DNA of 46,184 bases from an uncultured bacterium (GCA_913055705.1 CAJXKT010000003.1:1-46184), one strand, 5' to 3'. Numbered from the stretch's first letter, positions 1-9,587 are shown. Numbers and translations are program-made. The notes: a model not told the origin generated them from the sequence alone.

Positions 1-194
1 CTTTTATGTCAAGTACTTTTTATTTTTGCAAAATATAATATAATTAAACATTTTACAAACTACTTTTTTTTAGTAAATCCATCAATTTTACCCTGAAACA
101 AGACTAGTTGGCCTCTAAAACCACACACCCCGTGAGCAACTCAAAGCCAGCCAGGCAGAAATCAAGAAAGTTCTGTTAAACATTTACCAATGAC

Positions 195-2246
195 CTAATC
201 TACAGTTTCAGCTTCCTTCTTTGCCTGCGCTATAATTGCCTGAGTAAGATGTGAAGGAACTACATCGTAATGTGAAAGCTCCATCGTATATGAACCCCTG
301 CCGCCCGTCATTGATTTTAGTTCTGTCTCGTAGTTTTTAACCTCATCCATGGGAATACTGGCCTTTAAAACCTGAAGATCTCCAAACGAATCCATACCCT
401 GTACGCGCCCTCTCCTCGAAGAAAGATTACCTGTTATATCACCCATAAACTCGGAAGGTATGGTTACCTCTATGTTAACCACAGGTTCCAGCAAAACAGG
501 TTTTGCATCGTTAAATGCCAGATTAAATGCCTTTGATGCTGCTATCTTAAAAGCAGCTTCCGAAGAATCAACATTATGAAAAGAACCGTCATATAGTTCG
601 ACTTTCACGTCTACTATCGGATTTTTACTTAGAATCCCCTTAGCTATTGTTTCCCTTAAACCTTTTTCCACTGCCGGAATATACTGCGATGGAATTGCTC
701 CACCAACAATTTTGGTTGCGAATTCAAAACCGCCACCCCTCTCTAACGGTTCTATACGCAAATAAACCTCACCATACTGCCCCTTACCTCCGGTCTGCTT
801 TTTGTGTTTATATTGCGCGTTCGCTTTCGTTGTAATCGTTTCTTTGTGTGGAATCTTTGGTTGCCGTGACTCTACCTCAATGTCATAACGACTCTTTAGT
901 CTACTCAGGATTACATCCAGGTGCAGATTACTCATACCCGTAACAACTAATTCATGCGTTTGAACGTCTCTTGAGACCTTAAATGTACTGTCTTCAACTA
1001 CCAGCCTGTGTAGCGTTTCACTTATCTTTTGTTCCGCCCCGCGGCTCTTAGGCTCAATGGCCAGAGACGCCATAGGATTCGGAAATTTAATATCCTTAAA
1101 CTTAACTTTCACGTGAGGGTCACATAATGTATCTGAAACAGATATGTCTTCGACTTTTGATATTGTTACAATATCACCAGGTATGGCGCCATTTATTTCC
1201 TGCTGTTCTTTTCCGAAAGTCTTAAACATGTGTCCGATCTTTTCATTCTTTTCCGTACGAACGTTATAAACTTCCGGATGATTTTTCAGCTCCCCTGAAT
1301 AGACTCTAAAGAAACTCAGTTTACCAACAAAGGGATCTGTTATTGATTTGAACACCTGTGCACTGAAAGGAGCGCTCTTTGAGACCTCTATCTCTTTTTC
1401 TTCCCCTTCCCCTTCTATACTACCGCACATCCGCGCCAAACCTTTTTCAGGTGAAGGAGTAGACTTTGCAATTACACCCACAATCTCTTCGACACCCAAA
1501 CTCCCCTTGTTCTCACAGCATAAGACCGGTACAATACTACCAGACGCAACAGCAGTGCTAAGACACCCCTGAAGTGTTTCAACATTTATTTCCTGCCCAT
1601 CAAGATACTTTTCCAGTTGTTCATCGCACACAGAAACAATTGCTTCAACCAGCTTCTCACGGTTCTCACTTACATCACCAATCACTTCGCCCGGCACTTC
1701 ATCCGGCAGGTTTAATATATCTACCACTCCTTTGAAACCTGACCCATGACCTATAGGCAGCATTAAGGGTATACACTCTTCACCAAATGTATTTTGAATA
1801 GAATCCAGAAGTGCAGGGAAATCAATATTATCACCATCCATCTTTGCGATTACGACCACTCGAGCCAACCCTGCATCACCGGCAATATCCCACATTTTCT
1901 GAGTGTTGACCTGGATTCCACTTGTAGCAGCAATCACTATTACTGCAGTTTCTACGGCACTTAAGGCACCGATCGAACCGTTTATAAAGTCAGGATATCC
2001 GGGAGTATCAATTATGTTAATCTCTCTACCTTGCCAGCTGCAATGCAGAATTGAAGAATCGATGGTAGTCTTTCTCTCTTTTTCTTCCGGATCAAAATCT
2101 GAAATGGAAGTGCCATCATCAACACTACCTAAACGTTTTGTAGCACCTGCCTTGAAAAGTATACCTTCAACCAGCGAAGTTTTTCCTGACGCACCATGTC
2201 CAACAAACGCCACGTTCCTGATATCTTTCGTTTCATATTGTCCCAT
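195..2246 (-). CDS. EF-G-like translational GTPase (FusA2-type)
   Basis: Elongation factor G family protein of about 683 aa. It has the P-loop GHGASGKT near residues 16-23, the G3 motif DTPGYPDF, then the EF-G domains II-V with a PIGHGSGFKGVVDIL-type G' region and a C-terminal EF-G IV/V fold ending in QAIIAQAKKEAE. By family it would bind GTP and act on the ribosome, but it looks like the EF-G2/FusA2-like subgroup rather than canonical FusA, and no rpsL/rpsG/tuf neighbours are present. The G4 motif reads AKMD where NKxD is expected, which could weaken guanine specificity. The ORF track starts at a GTG (2270). I prefer the ATG at 2244-2246 because GGAGG lies 6 nt upstream and the alignable sequence begins there. 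It overlaps the hisA stop by 14 bp, so it is probably co-transcribed and translationally coupled. Confidence 0.9.
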   Translation of the reverse strand: MGQYETKDIRNVAFVGHGASGKTSLVEGILFKAGATKRLGSVDDGTSISDFDPEEKERKTTIDSSILHCSWQGREINIIDTPGYPDFINGSIGALSAVETAVIVIAATSGIQVNTQKMWDIAGDAGLARVVVIAKMDGDNIDFPALLDSIQNTFGEECIPLMLPIGHGSGFKGVVDILNLPDEVPGEVIGDVSENREKLVEAIVSVCDEQLEKYLDGQEINVETLQGCLSTAVASGSIVPVLCCENKGSLGVEEIVGVIAKSTPSPEKGLARMCGSIEGEGEEKEIEVSKSAPFSAQVFKSITDPFVGKLSFFRVYSGELKNHPEVYNVRTEKNEKIGHMFKTFGKEQQEINGAIPGDIVTISKVEDISVSDTLCDPHVKVKFKDIKFPNPMASLAIEPKSRGAEQKISETLHRLVVEDSTFKVSRDVQTHELVVTGMSNLHLDVILSRLKSRYDIEVESRQPKIPHKETITTKANAQYKHKKQTGGKGQYGEVYLRIEPLERGGGFEFATKIVGGAIPSQYIPAVEKGLRETIAKGILSKNPIVDVKVELYDGSFHNVDSSEAAFKIAASKAFNLAFNDAKPVLLEPVVNIEVTIPSEFMGDITGNLSSRRGRVQGMDSFGDLQVLKASIPMDEVKNYETELKSMTGGRGSYTMELSHYDVVPSHLTQAIIAQAKKEAETVD

Positions 2247-2982
2247 TGTATGCCTCCATAGAGAGTCCACTCTTGCTTATTTTTATTGCCTCTGACAACG
2301 AAATATTACCCGTATAGAGCGCTTTGCCGATAATCATTCCCTCAAGAGGAAAAAGAGATAGCTTCTTTACGTCTTCAATAGAAGACACTCCCCCTGAAGC
2401 GATAACCGGCATATTAACACTCTTTGTAAAGTCTAAAATACTTGAAAAGCTTGGCCCCTGCAGCATCCCATCTTTTGAAATATCCGTAAAAATAACGGCG
2501 GCAGGATTTGCCTTCTCTATTTCCCGTGCAAAATCAATGGCCGTACTGTCCGAAACAGACGTCCATCCTTTTACGGCGACCCTGCCATTCTCCGCATCAA
2601 TCCCGACAGCTATTTTTCCGGGAAACTCAGAACACAGTTCAAAGAGCCACTCCGGTGAATCAAGCGCTCTCGTCCCTATAATAAGCCTGTCAATCCCCAT
2701 ACCAATCAATTCATCTACTACCTGCTTATCCCTGATACCCCCTCCGACCTGTATGCATACGTCAACATTCTCCTTAATCTGCTTTATAATATGCATATTC
2801 CTGGGCTCGCCTTCAAATGCCCCGTCAAGATCAACAACATGGATATATTCCGCCCCCTGCGACTTCCAATCTTCAGCAACTTGCACAGGATTATCCGAAA
2901 AGACCGTCTCATGTTCCTTCTTCCCCATAGACAGCCTTACGCATTTTCCATCTTTTAAATCTATTGCAGGTATTATTAACAT
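2233..2982 (-). CDS. hisA: Phosphoribosylformimino-AICAR ribotide isomerase
   Basis: HisA, 249 aa, the usual length for this (beta/alpha)8-barrel enzyme. It isomerises ProFAR to PRFAR in the cytoplasm, the fourth step of histidine synthesis. The N-terminus MLIIPAIDLKDGKCVRL carries the catalytic Asp of the family, the mid-barrel has GGGIRD, the second catalytic Asp lies in the VFTDISKDGM segment, and the phosphate-binding loop is IASGGVSS followed by GMIIGKALY. It lies 2 bp after hisH, which makes the substrate for the next step, and overlaps the EF-G-like gene by 14 bp. No other his genes are visible, so the pathway is split across the genome. Confidence 0.96.
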   Translation of the reverse strand: MLIIPAIDLKDGKCVRLSMGKKEHETVFSDNPVQVAEDWKSQGAEYIHVVDLDGAFEGEPRNMHIIKQIKENVDVCIQVGGGIRDKQVVDELIGMGIDRLIIGTRALDSPEWLFELCSEFPGKIAVGIDAENGRVAVKGWTSVSDSTAIDFAREIEKANPAAVIFTDISKDGMLQGPSFSSILDFTKSVNMPVIASGGVSSIEDVKKLSLFPLEGMIIGKALYTGNISLSEAIKISKSGLSMEAYNGTI

Positions 2983-2984
2983 AT

Positions 2985-3611
2985 CTATAATTCACCAAAG
3001 TTCTTGAGAATCATCAAACCATAGTGTTGACTCTTCTCGGGATGAAACTGCATCGCAAAGACATTATCGATTGATATCATTGATACAAATGCGCCGCCGT
3101 ACTCAGTTTCAGTAGCTACAACATCATCTCGGTCAGGAATTACATAATAAGAGTGTACGAAGTACATATATTGATTATCCGGCAAACCTTTTAAGATAGA
3201 CACCTCTTTCTTCGCTCTTATCGTGTTCCACCCCATATGAGGTATTTTTAATTTCTGGTTGTCTCCACCGGACAATTTGTCAGGTTCAAATCTTACTACT
3301 TCACCAGGCACTATGTTCAGGCCTTCATGTATACCGTCCTCAATACTTCTGGTAAAAAGCAATTGAAGACCAAGACAAATCCCCAGAAATAATTTACGCT
3401 TTTTTATGTGATTTATTATTGGTTCTACTAAATTCCTTTCCTGCAAACCTTCTTTAGCATCCTTAAAGGCTCCAACACCCGGCAACACAATCTTATCAGC
3501 TTTTTCTATTGTTTCAGATTTATCCGTTACCACTGATTCAAAGCCAACTTTTTCGAATGCCTTTTCTACACTCCTCAGATTGCCCATTCCATAATCAATA
3601 ATCGCAATCAT
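2985..3611 (-). CDS. hisH: Imidazole glycerol phosphate synthase, glutaminase subunit
   Basis: HisH, 208 aa, a class I glutamine amidotransferase that hydrolyses glutamine and channels ammonia to HisF for IGP and AICAR formation. The start MIAIIDYGMGNLRSV is diagnostic. The nucleophile Cys is in LGICLGLQLLF, and the His/Glu of the triad are in QFHPEKSQ near the C-terminus. The ATG overlaps the stop of the upstream OmpA-like gene by 4 bp (ATGA), an arrangement that usually means translational coupling. HisA follows after 2 bp. The partner hisF is not in the window. Confidence 0.96.
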   Translation of the reverse strand: MIAIIDYGMGNLRSVEKAFEKVGFESVVTDKSETIEKADKIVLPGVGAFKDAKEGLQERNLVEPIINHIKKRKLFLGICLGLQLLFTRSIEDGIHEGLNIVPGEVVRFEPDKLSGGDNQKLKIPHMGWNTIRAKKEVSILKGLPDNQYMYFVHSYYVIPDRDDVVATETEYGGAFVSMISIDNVFAMQFHPEKSQHYGLMILKNFGEL

Positions 3612-4261
3612 CTGTCTGTCAGAATAACAATCTCTACGCGCCGATTCTTCTTCTTACCTCCCTTGCTTTTGTTGCTTGCAACAGGCTGATGTTTTCCAAA
3701 ACCGGCAATATATAACTTTTTAGGGTCTAAACGGCAACTGTCTACCAGATAATGAAGTACATTTGATGCCCTCAAAGCAGAAAGTTCCCAATTGGACTTA
3801 TAAACATTTTTTGTACGTTTAAGCGGGTCACTATCAGTATGCCCCTCAATTCTAATGGTTGCATTGGGGAAATCTTTTTTGAGCACATTACATACTTTCT
3901 TCAGGCTGTTCTTTGCTGCCTTCTTCAGTTTGGTCTGACCAGAATTAAATAAGATTGACGATGGAAGCATAACCGAAATCTTACCTTCCTTAATCCGGAC
4001 AGATGCACCGGAACCCTGCAGCCTCTCCTCCATACTACGCCTTGCATTCTCTAACCTGTCCCGCTCTTCAATCAATTCTGCCTTTTCCTGTTCACTTAGA
4101 TTATATCTACTATCCAAATCATCTCTTTCTCTCTGTAATTCTTCTATTCTTTGATTCATTACTACTCTTTCTTCACGAAGACTTTTCAACTCTGCACATC
4201 CAACAAAAAGAACCATCAATGACAAAAAGAGACACCTTACAAAACCAGATTTGAACCCCAT
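3608..4261 (-). CDS. OmpA-family peptidoglycan-associated lipoprotein
   Basis: Predicted outer-membrane lipoprotein of about 217 aa. A short positively charged start and hydrophobic stretch end in a lipobox (LFVGC), so the mature protein should be lipidated at that Cys. A heptad-rich coiled coil of about 60 residues follows (ELQRERDDLDSRYNLSEQEK), then a C-terminal OmpA/MotB domain with the peptidoglycan-binding signature IRIEGHTDSDP and a typical NRRVEIVI end. It probably anchors the outer membrane to peptidoglycan, as Pal or YiaD do. The track starts at a GTG (4267); the ATG at 4259-4261 has GGAGG 5 nt upstream and is preferred. Sitting between a prepilin peptidase and hisH, it shows no functional link to histidine synthesis. 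Confidence 0.9.
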   Translation of the reverse strand: MGFKSGFVRCLFLSLMVLFVGCAELKSLREERVVMNQRIEELQRERDDLDSRYNLSEQEKAELIEERDRLENARRSMEERLQGSGASVRIKEGKISVMLPSSILFNSGQTKLKKAAKNSLKKVCNVLKKDFPNATIRIEGHTDSDPLKRTKNVYKSNWELSALRASNVLHYLVDSCRLDPKKLYIAGFGKHQPVASNKSKGGKKKNRRVEIVILTDR

Positions 4262-4288
4262 AAACACCTCCGTTCTCTAAATTTGAGA

Positions 4289-5161
4289 TTATAAAAGTTG
4301 AAAAATGCTTAAATAAATATTTAAATAGTGATCAATAGTCTTAATAGAAAAATCTTTAAATAATAAACATACAAAAGCTGCCAGTGACAAAAACGGACCG
4401 TAAGGAATCACATTGCCTTTTTTAAAAATAAGCCTGGGAAGGCCAAACAATAACCCCAAAAAAGGGGCTAAAAAGAAAGTTGCAACGGCAAGCTTCCATC
4501 CCAGAAATCCACCTATCACACCCATAAGCTTCACATCACCAAAACCCATTGCATCTTTTCTGAATACTAACTTACCAAAAACACCACATAGAAAAATCAA
4601 CCCCCCGGAAACAAATATTCCTATCAGTGATGCCAGTAATGAAGCAATCCATTGATTGCCGCTATCAACAAAAAACCTCAATGAACCACTTAAATCATGA
4701 AGGCCAACACACAAAATACTAGCTATAGGAGCTAAAATCAACCCCGTATAGGTGATTTCATTTGGTATGATGTGAAGTCTTAAATCTACGAAAGAACCAA
4801 CAATAAGAAGACAGCAAAATACTATGAAGAAGACATAAACACAAGTAGTGCCACTGCTTACCATTAACACACTACGAAATAGAAGCAGAAAAACAATACC
4901 TGTAAGGAACTCTACTATTGGATATTGAGCAGATATCTTACGTTGACAATGCCGACATTTACCCCTTAGAAAGAGATAGCTTAAAACCGGGATATTATCA
5001 TACCATACTATGCGTTTACTGCAATAAGCACATTTAGAAGCCGGCCATACTATTGAGATTCCTTCGGGTATTCTATGAATACAAACATTTAAGAAGCTTC
5101 CGACAACGAGTCCCAGGCCAAAAACCCATAGTTGTATTAATATGAGGCCTTGTATGCTCAA
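4289..5161 (-). CDS. pilD: Type IV prepilin peptidase / N-methyltransferase (A24 family)
   Basis: Polytopic inner-membrane protein of 290 aa with about eight hydrophobic segments. The N-terminal domain has the PilD signature GSFLNVCIHRIPEG and a zinc-binding pair of CxxC motifs (CAYC and CRHC), which marks the bifunctional leader peptidase/methyltransferase type. The aspartate protease residues are in FVDLRLHIIPNEIT and in GFGDVKLMG (the GxGD motif). It processes type IV pilin or type II secretion pseudopilin leaders. The start is TTG, with a GAGG 5 nt upstream. No pilus or secretion genes are nearby, so it is likely a stand-alone processing enzyme serving loci elsewhere. The OmpA-like gene follows after 27 bp. 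Confidence 0.93.
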   Translation of the reverse strand: MSIQGLILIQLWVFGLGLVVGSFLNVCIHRIPEGISIVWPASKCAYCSKRIVWYDNIPVLSYLFLRGKCRHCQRKISAQYPIVEFLTGIVFLLLFRSVLMVSSGTTCVYVFFIVFCCLLIVGSFVDLRLHIIPNEITYTGLILAPIASILCVGLHDLSGSLRFFVDSGNQWIASLLASLIGIFVSGGLIFLCGVFGKLVFRKDAMGFGDVKLMGVIGGFLGWKLAVATFFLAPFLGLLFGLPRLIFKKGNVIPYGPFLSLAAFVCLLFKDFSIKTIDHYLNIYLSIFQLL

Positions 5162-5213
5162 GTTTTCCTCTTATTAGATTAGTGCGTTATGTTAATAGAA
5201 CGTTATTTCGTTT

Positions 5214-7100
5214 TCAAGTAGAAATATCCTTTACCTCAATCTCCACATCTTCTTTATACATCCCATTATAGTCAGACAAGTTATCTGCTTCTTTCCGGTA
5301 AGGCGACCTGAGCGCATAGGCAATAGAACAATTTCCACCGTTTTGTTCCAGAAACTCTATTTTATCCCCCATCCCAAATGCAACTGCCTTGAACGAAACG
5401 TCTCCCTGGCGCACATAGAAACCCAGGTGCTTACCATTAACCCCAAAACGACGTATCTGACCAACAATACTTACATCTCTGGTGGCAAAGACAGGAATAG
5501 GGTTGCCTTCTCCATGAGGCAACAAACATTTTAATTCTTCTAATAAAGATCTTGAAATTGATGACAACTCAACTTCAAGATCTATATTTAACGCTGAAAT
5601 TAAATCTTCTTCTTCCAACTGTCCTTTTGAAATAGTATTAAATACCTTCTTAAACTCTGGAATATCTTTTTCCAATATTCTCAACCCGGCTGCTTGTGAA
5701 TGACCACCGAATGAAATAAGCAACTTCCTGTCTGTGGAAAGTTCCTGACATTTTAGCAACGCATTGTGTAAATGAAAACCAGGGATAGATCTCGCAGAGC
5801 CATGCCCTACTTCACCATCAATCGCAATTATAATGACCGGCCGGTGATGTTTCGCTACCAACCTTGAGGCGACAACCCCTATCACGCCTTGGTGCCAGTT
5901 TTCATCGATTATATCGGATATTATAATTGCCATATCAGAGTTGAAATCTACATCATTTCGTACTTTCTTTTTTGCCGACTCCAGCATATTGCTTTGTATT
6001 TTCTGCCTTTTCTTATTTTCACTTTCTAAATATAAGGCGATCTCCTTTGCTGTATCCTCACACTTTGCAGTCAACATTTCAACACCCTTCTTTGCATTTC
6101 CCATTCTGCCGGCAGCATTGATTCTCGGCCCTAAACAAAATCCTACATGATAAGAATAAATCTTTTTACCATTAAGCCCTGCAACTTCTTTTAATGCCTT
6201 AATTCCCGGATTTTCAGAATGCTGTAGAGAACTAAGTCCATATTTTGCCAATATCCTGTTTTCCTGTTTCAAGGGAACTACATCAGCAATTGTACCTAAT
6301 GCTGCCAATCCCATAGCACTCATAAGAAAATCTTTAAACGTGGGTGCAACCTTCTTATTGCCTGAACCGGCAGACTGGCTATTTCTGTTTGGGGCATTCT
6401 GCCCCAGTGCCCAGGCAAGCATAAAAGCAACCCCAACACCGGAAAGCTCTCTGAATGGATAATTTGAAGTGGCCAGTTTCGGATTAATCAATCCAAAAGC
6501 GCAATTGCAACCACCATGACCCCCTGCCCGTCCGGCCTCCGGTAGTTCGCCACATGGTTCGTGATGATCGGTAATAATGAGATCAATACCTTTCTCCCTG
6601 GCAAATTCAGCCTCCTCAAAAGCATTGACACCACAATCAACAGTAATAATAACCTTTGTACCAGTCTTGCTTATCGTCTCGATCGCCCCTGTGCTTAAAC
6701 CATAACCTTCTTCCAATCTGTCCGGTATGTAATAATCGATTATAGATTCCTGATTCCAATATAATCCGGAAAGAGTCTCCAGGCACTGCACCATCAATGC
6801 AGTTGCGGAAATACCATCTACATCATAATCACCATATACAGTAACTTTTTCACCTTTACTTAACGCATCAATAATCCTTTTGCTCGACTTTTCTATATCA
6901 GGCAACAACATTGGATCGCTAAGTAAAGACAGGTCTGATTGTATAAAGGTCCTGGCAGATTCTATATCGGCAATTCCTCTATTGATTAACAGTTGTGATA
7001 ATACTGGAGAGATACGAAGTGAATTAGAAATCTCCGTCTGAAGATTTATATTCAAAGGTGGGATAATCCATTTCTTTTGGGACAATTCCTGGATGGCCAT
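5214..7100 (-). CDS. recJ: Single-stranded-DNA-specific 5'-3' exonuclease RecJ
   Basis: RecJ of 628 aa, slightly longer than the usual 560-580 aa. The DHH phosphoesterase motifs are visible: YGDYDVDGISATAL (motif I), TVDCGVNAFEEA, and ITDHHEP (motif III), followed by LINPK. The DHHA1 domain carries SFGGHSQAAGL with the GGH motif. It degrades single-stranded DNA 5' to 3' in recombination repair and mismatch repair. Two low-complexity insertions (a Gly/Cys-rich one after the DHH motif and a polar one before KDFLMSAMGLAALGTIADV) account for some of the extra length. Start context is weak, with no clear Shine-Dalgarno. It sits 52 bp upstream of pilD and 25 bp downstream of the P-loop gene. Confidence 0.95.
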   Translation of the reverse strand: MAIQELSQKKWIIPPLNINLQTEISNSLRISPVLSQLLINRGIADIESARTFIQSDLSLLSDPMLLPDIEKSSKRIIDALSKGEKVTVYGDYDVDGISATALMVQCLETLSGLYWNQESIIDYYIPDRLEEGYGLSTGAIETISKTGTKVIITVDCGVNAFEEAEFAREKGIDLIITDHHEPCGELPEAGRAGGHGGCNCAFGLINPKLATSNYPFRELSGVGVAFMLAWALGQNAPNRNSQSAGSGNKKVAPTFKDFLMSAMGLAALGTIADVVPLKQENRILAKYGLSSLQHSENPGIKALKEVAGLNGKKIYSYHVGFCLGPRINAAGRMGNAKKGVEMLTAKCEDTAKEIALYLESENKKRQKIQSNMLESAKKKVRNDVDFNSDMAIIISDIIDENWHQGVIGVVASRLVAKHHRPVIIIAIDGEVGHGSARSIPGFHLHNALLKCQELSTDRKLLISFGGHSQAAGLRILEKDIPEFKKVFNTISKGQLEEEDLISALNIDLEVELSSISRSLLEELKCLLPHGEGNPIPVFATRDVSIVGQIRRFGVNGKHLGFYVRQGDVSFKAVAFGMGDKIEFLEQNGGNCSIAYALRSPYRKEADNLSDYNGMYKEDVEIEVKDIST

Positions 7101-7125
7101 TCAAATTTAATCGGCAATTACCAAT

Positions 7126-7872
7126 TTATGATTTAAACAGGATATCCTGTATCCTGTCAATAAATGCTTGATTGAAATAGTCTTCTTCCGAATAAGGGTT
7201 GACTACATAAAAGGGTACATCATATCCAAGAGCAAGCATTTTCTCTTTGCATTTCTCAATCTCTTTACTCGTATGACGTTTATGCACATTAATAACAACA
7301 AAGTCTATTTTATTGAGCAATATCTTTGCAGACCTTTTTGTTTTCTCTACAGAGGGAGATACAACCAGAACCGCCACATCCGCACCATGAACACGGAGGA
7401 AACTATTGCCTTCAATCACAAGATTATGTTCTTTGTCAAAACAGGCCAGCGCTTCCTCAATACCAACCTTCTCTACATCCGAGTCGGATTGCAACCACAC
7501 CACTTTAGAAGCGCCTGCTATTGATAATCGATCAGTATCTTTTCCTTTTTCCCTTATAATATCATCACTTGTTAAAATCTTAAAAGGTTCATATCCGTCA
7601 TCACACGTATCACATCCCGTGTGCCTGGGACAAGAACCTTCATGCCTTATTGTAATTTTCAAGGCACTCCAGGGTCTTTTATAATGAAATAATTCAGGAA
7701 AATTTTCTATTGTTTCACGAGACGTACTTCCTGCATGTTGGAGCACACGCCCATATTTCTCTGTCTTCTCTTTAGGGGAAAATGTACGATTTGATAGACT
7801 ACTTAAGATATACGATACTACAGTAGTCTTGCCTACTCTACTTGCAGTTCCAGCAACGGTAATTATTTTCAT
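7126..7872 (-). CDS. P-loop NTPase of unknown function with a Cys cluster
   Basis: Protein of 248 aa that I do not recognise precisely. It opens with MKIITVAGTASRVGKTTVV, a Walker A of the MobB/BioD/CobQ-like SIMIBI type, and has an ELVxEG-like strand (NLVIEGNSFLRV) typical of Walker B regions in MobB-like proteins. Between them is a cluster CPRHTGCDTCDDGYEPF that could bind metal or an Fe-S cluster. The rest alternates short strands and helices. It lies between nuoF (42 bp) and recJ (25 bp) in the long minus-strand run. A role in loading a cofactor onto the neighbouring Fe-S flavoprotein is conceivable but unsupported by anything beyond position. Other possibilities are a MobB-like or dethiobiotin-synthase-like protein. 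Confidence 0.7.
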   Translation of the reverse strand: MKIITVAGTASRVGKTTVVSYILSSLSNRTFSPKEKTEKYGRVLQHAGSTSRETIENFPELFHYKRPWSALKITIRHEGSCPRHTGCDTCDDGYEPFKILTSDDIIREKGKDTDRLSIAGASKVVWLQSDSDVEKVGIEEALACFDKEHNLVIEGNSFLRVHGADVAVLVVSPSVEKTKRSAKILLNKIDFVVINVHKRHTSKEIEKCKEKMLALGYDVPFYVVNPYSEEDYFNQAFIDRIQDILFKS

Positions 7873-7914
7873 CTGTAAATGTTACAAATTTTTATCAAAT
7901 TTAAAATAACAAAC

Positions 7915-9579
7915 CTAACTACCTGTTTTCAGAAGATCTTCGTATTCGTTCATAAAATACCTGATTGTGGATAATACGGGATTAGGCGCCGTTTGTCCAA
8001 GTCCACATAGAGATGCAGTTTTTGTAACATACGCCATTTCTTTCAAATCTTCTATATCACTTCTACATCCATTTCCTTCGGTTATTCTTGTCAATATATC
8101 CAGCATCTTTTTTGTACCAACTCTACAAGGAACACATTTCCCGCAAGACTCATCCTGCACAAAATCCATAAAATATTTTGAAATATCAACCATTGACGTA
8201 TCGCTATCCATAACAATTAGACCTCCAGATCCCATGATAGCTCCAACTTCCTTTACAGTTTCATAATCAATCGGTAAATCCAGGTGTTCTGCAGGCACAC
8301 AACCACCTGAAGGACCTCCCATCTGTGCCGCCTTAAATTCACGGCGACCGGGTATGCCGCCTCCTATATCAAAGATAATCTCTCTAAGAGTTGTACCCAT
8401 TGGAACCTCTACTAACCCGGTATTTTTTACTTTTCCCGCCAATGCAAATATTTTAGTTCCCGTGCCATTCTTCGTGCCAAGTTGTTTATACCATTCCGAA
8501 CCGTTAGAAAGAACCACAGGTATATTAGCTAATGTTTCTACATTATTAATATTAGTAGGTTTATTCCATAATCCGGAATTTGCAGGAAAAGGAGGCCGTG
8601 GACGCGGCATTCCTCTTTTACCTTCAATGGAAGCAATTAAAGCGGTCTCTTCACCACAGACGAAAGCACCTGCCCCCATCTTGATCTCCAGATCAAAATT
8701 GAACTCGGTTCCAAGGATATTGTTTCCAAGTAAATTCAATTCTCTGGCCTGCGCAATAGCATTCTTAAGATGGGCTACTGCAATTGGATATTCAGCGCGT
8801 ACGTAGATAAAGCCTTTTTCAGAGCCGATCGTGTGCGCGGCAATAAGCATGCCCTCAATTACTGCATGGGGATCGCCCTCTAATACAGCTCTGTCCATAA
8901 ACGCCCCGGGGTCACCTTCATCAGCATTACATATTACATATTTAGTATCACTTTTTGCCTTTCTACAAAATTCCCACTTAAGCCCGGTTGGGAACCCGGC
9001 ACCACCACGCCCCCTTAAACCGGAACGTGTAATCTCATTAATCACATAATTCGGGTCAACGTTAAGAAGTGCCATTGCAAATGCTTCGTATCCTTTTCTG
9101 GCTATATAGTGTTCAACATTTTTCGGGTCAATTATTCCGCAGTTTCTAAGAACAATCTTTTTTTGTTTACTATAAAAAGGGATGTCCTTTAAATAAGGTA
9201 TTTTTTTACCGGCTTCCGCATAACAAAGTTTATTTATAACCTCACCCTTTAAAGCTGTACTGGAAATAATATCAGGTACAATATCAGTCGTAACTCTGCC
9301 ATAGAAGATCCTTCTATGAGAAAAGGCTCCGGGCGGGTTAATAGTCATCACAGGTGCCCTTGCACACAATCCCTGGCAGCCCGTCTCTATAACCTCAACC
9401 TTGTCTGTCAGTTTTTGTTTCTTAACCTGCTTTCTAAATTCATCGTATACCTCTTCAGCACCTAAGGCACGACAACCAGTCATACAGATAGATACCTTAA
9501 CCTTATCCTGGTTGAACTTTTTCTCACCAGACTTTCTCATAGAAACCAGATCATCATACGACGTCAACCTTTTCAGCAT
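7915..9579 (-). CDS. nuoF: NuoF/HndC-type NADH-binding flavoprotein subunit
   Basis: 554-aa 51-kDa-type subunit that oxidises or reduces NAD(H) through FMN and a 4Fe-4S cluster. Domains in order: an N-terminal thioredoxin-like 2Fe-2S domain (Cys 32, 36, 68, 72), the Rossmann/FMN region with GLRGRGGAGFPTGLKW and VICNADEGDPGAF, the NADH-side segment GAGAFVCGEETALIASIEGKRG, a SLBB domain, and the C-terminal N3-type cluster CGKCVPC (479-485) plus Cys 525. The N-terminal domain makes it closer to HndC/HydB or NAD-dependent formate dehydrogenase beta than to E. coli NuoF; unlike many HydB proteins it lacks a C-terminal ferredoxin domain and stops soon after the last Cys. The start has AGGAG 5 nt upstream. 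Paired with nuoE 8 bp upstream; no nuoG or hydrogenase catalytic subunit is present. Confidence 0.93.
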   Translation of the reverse strand: MLKRLTSYDDLVSMRKSGEKKFNQDKVKVSICMTGCRALGAEEVYDEFRKQVKKQKLTDKVEVIETGCQGLCARAPVMTINPPGAFSHRRIFYGRVTTDIVPDIISSTALKGEVINKLCYAEAGKKIPYLKDIPFYSKQKKIVLRNCGIIDPKNVEHYIARKGYEAFAMALLNVDPNYVINEITRSGLRGRGGAGFPTGLKWEFCRKAKSDTKYVICNADEGDPGAFMDRAVLEGDPHAVIEGMLIAAHTIGSEKGFIYVRAEYPIAVAHLKNAIAQARELNLLGNNILGTEFNFDLEIKMGAGAFVCGEETALIASIEGKRGMPRPRPPFPANSGLWNKPTNINNVETLANIPVVLSNGSEWYKQLGTKNGTGTKIFALAGKVKNTGLVEVPMGTTLREIIFDIGGGIPGRREFKAAQMGGPSGGCVPAEHLDLPIDYETVKEVGAIMGSGGLIVMDSDTSMVDISKYFMDFVQDESCGKCVPCRVGTKKMLDILTRITEGNGCRSDIEDLKEMAYVTKTASLCGLGQTAPNPVLSTIRYFMNEYEDLLKTGS

Positions 9580-9587
9580 TTTATCTC

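Noticed and set aside
2324-3007. ORF of 227 aa opposite hisA
   Set aside because: Shadow frame of hisA; the Ser/Pro/Ile-rich composition is typical of antisense translation.
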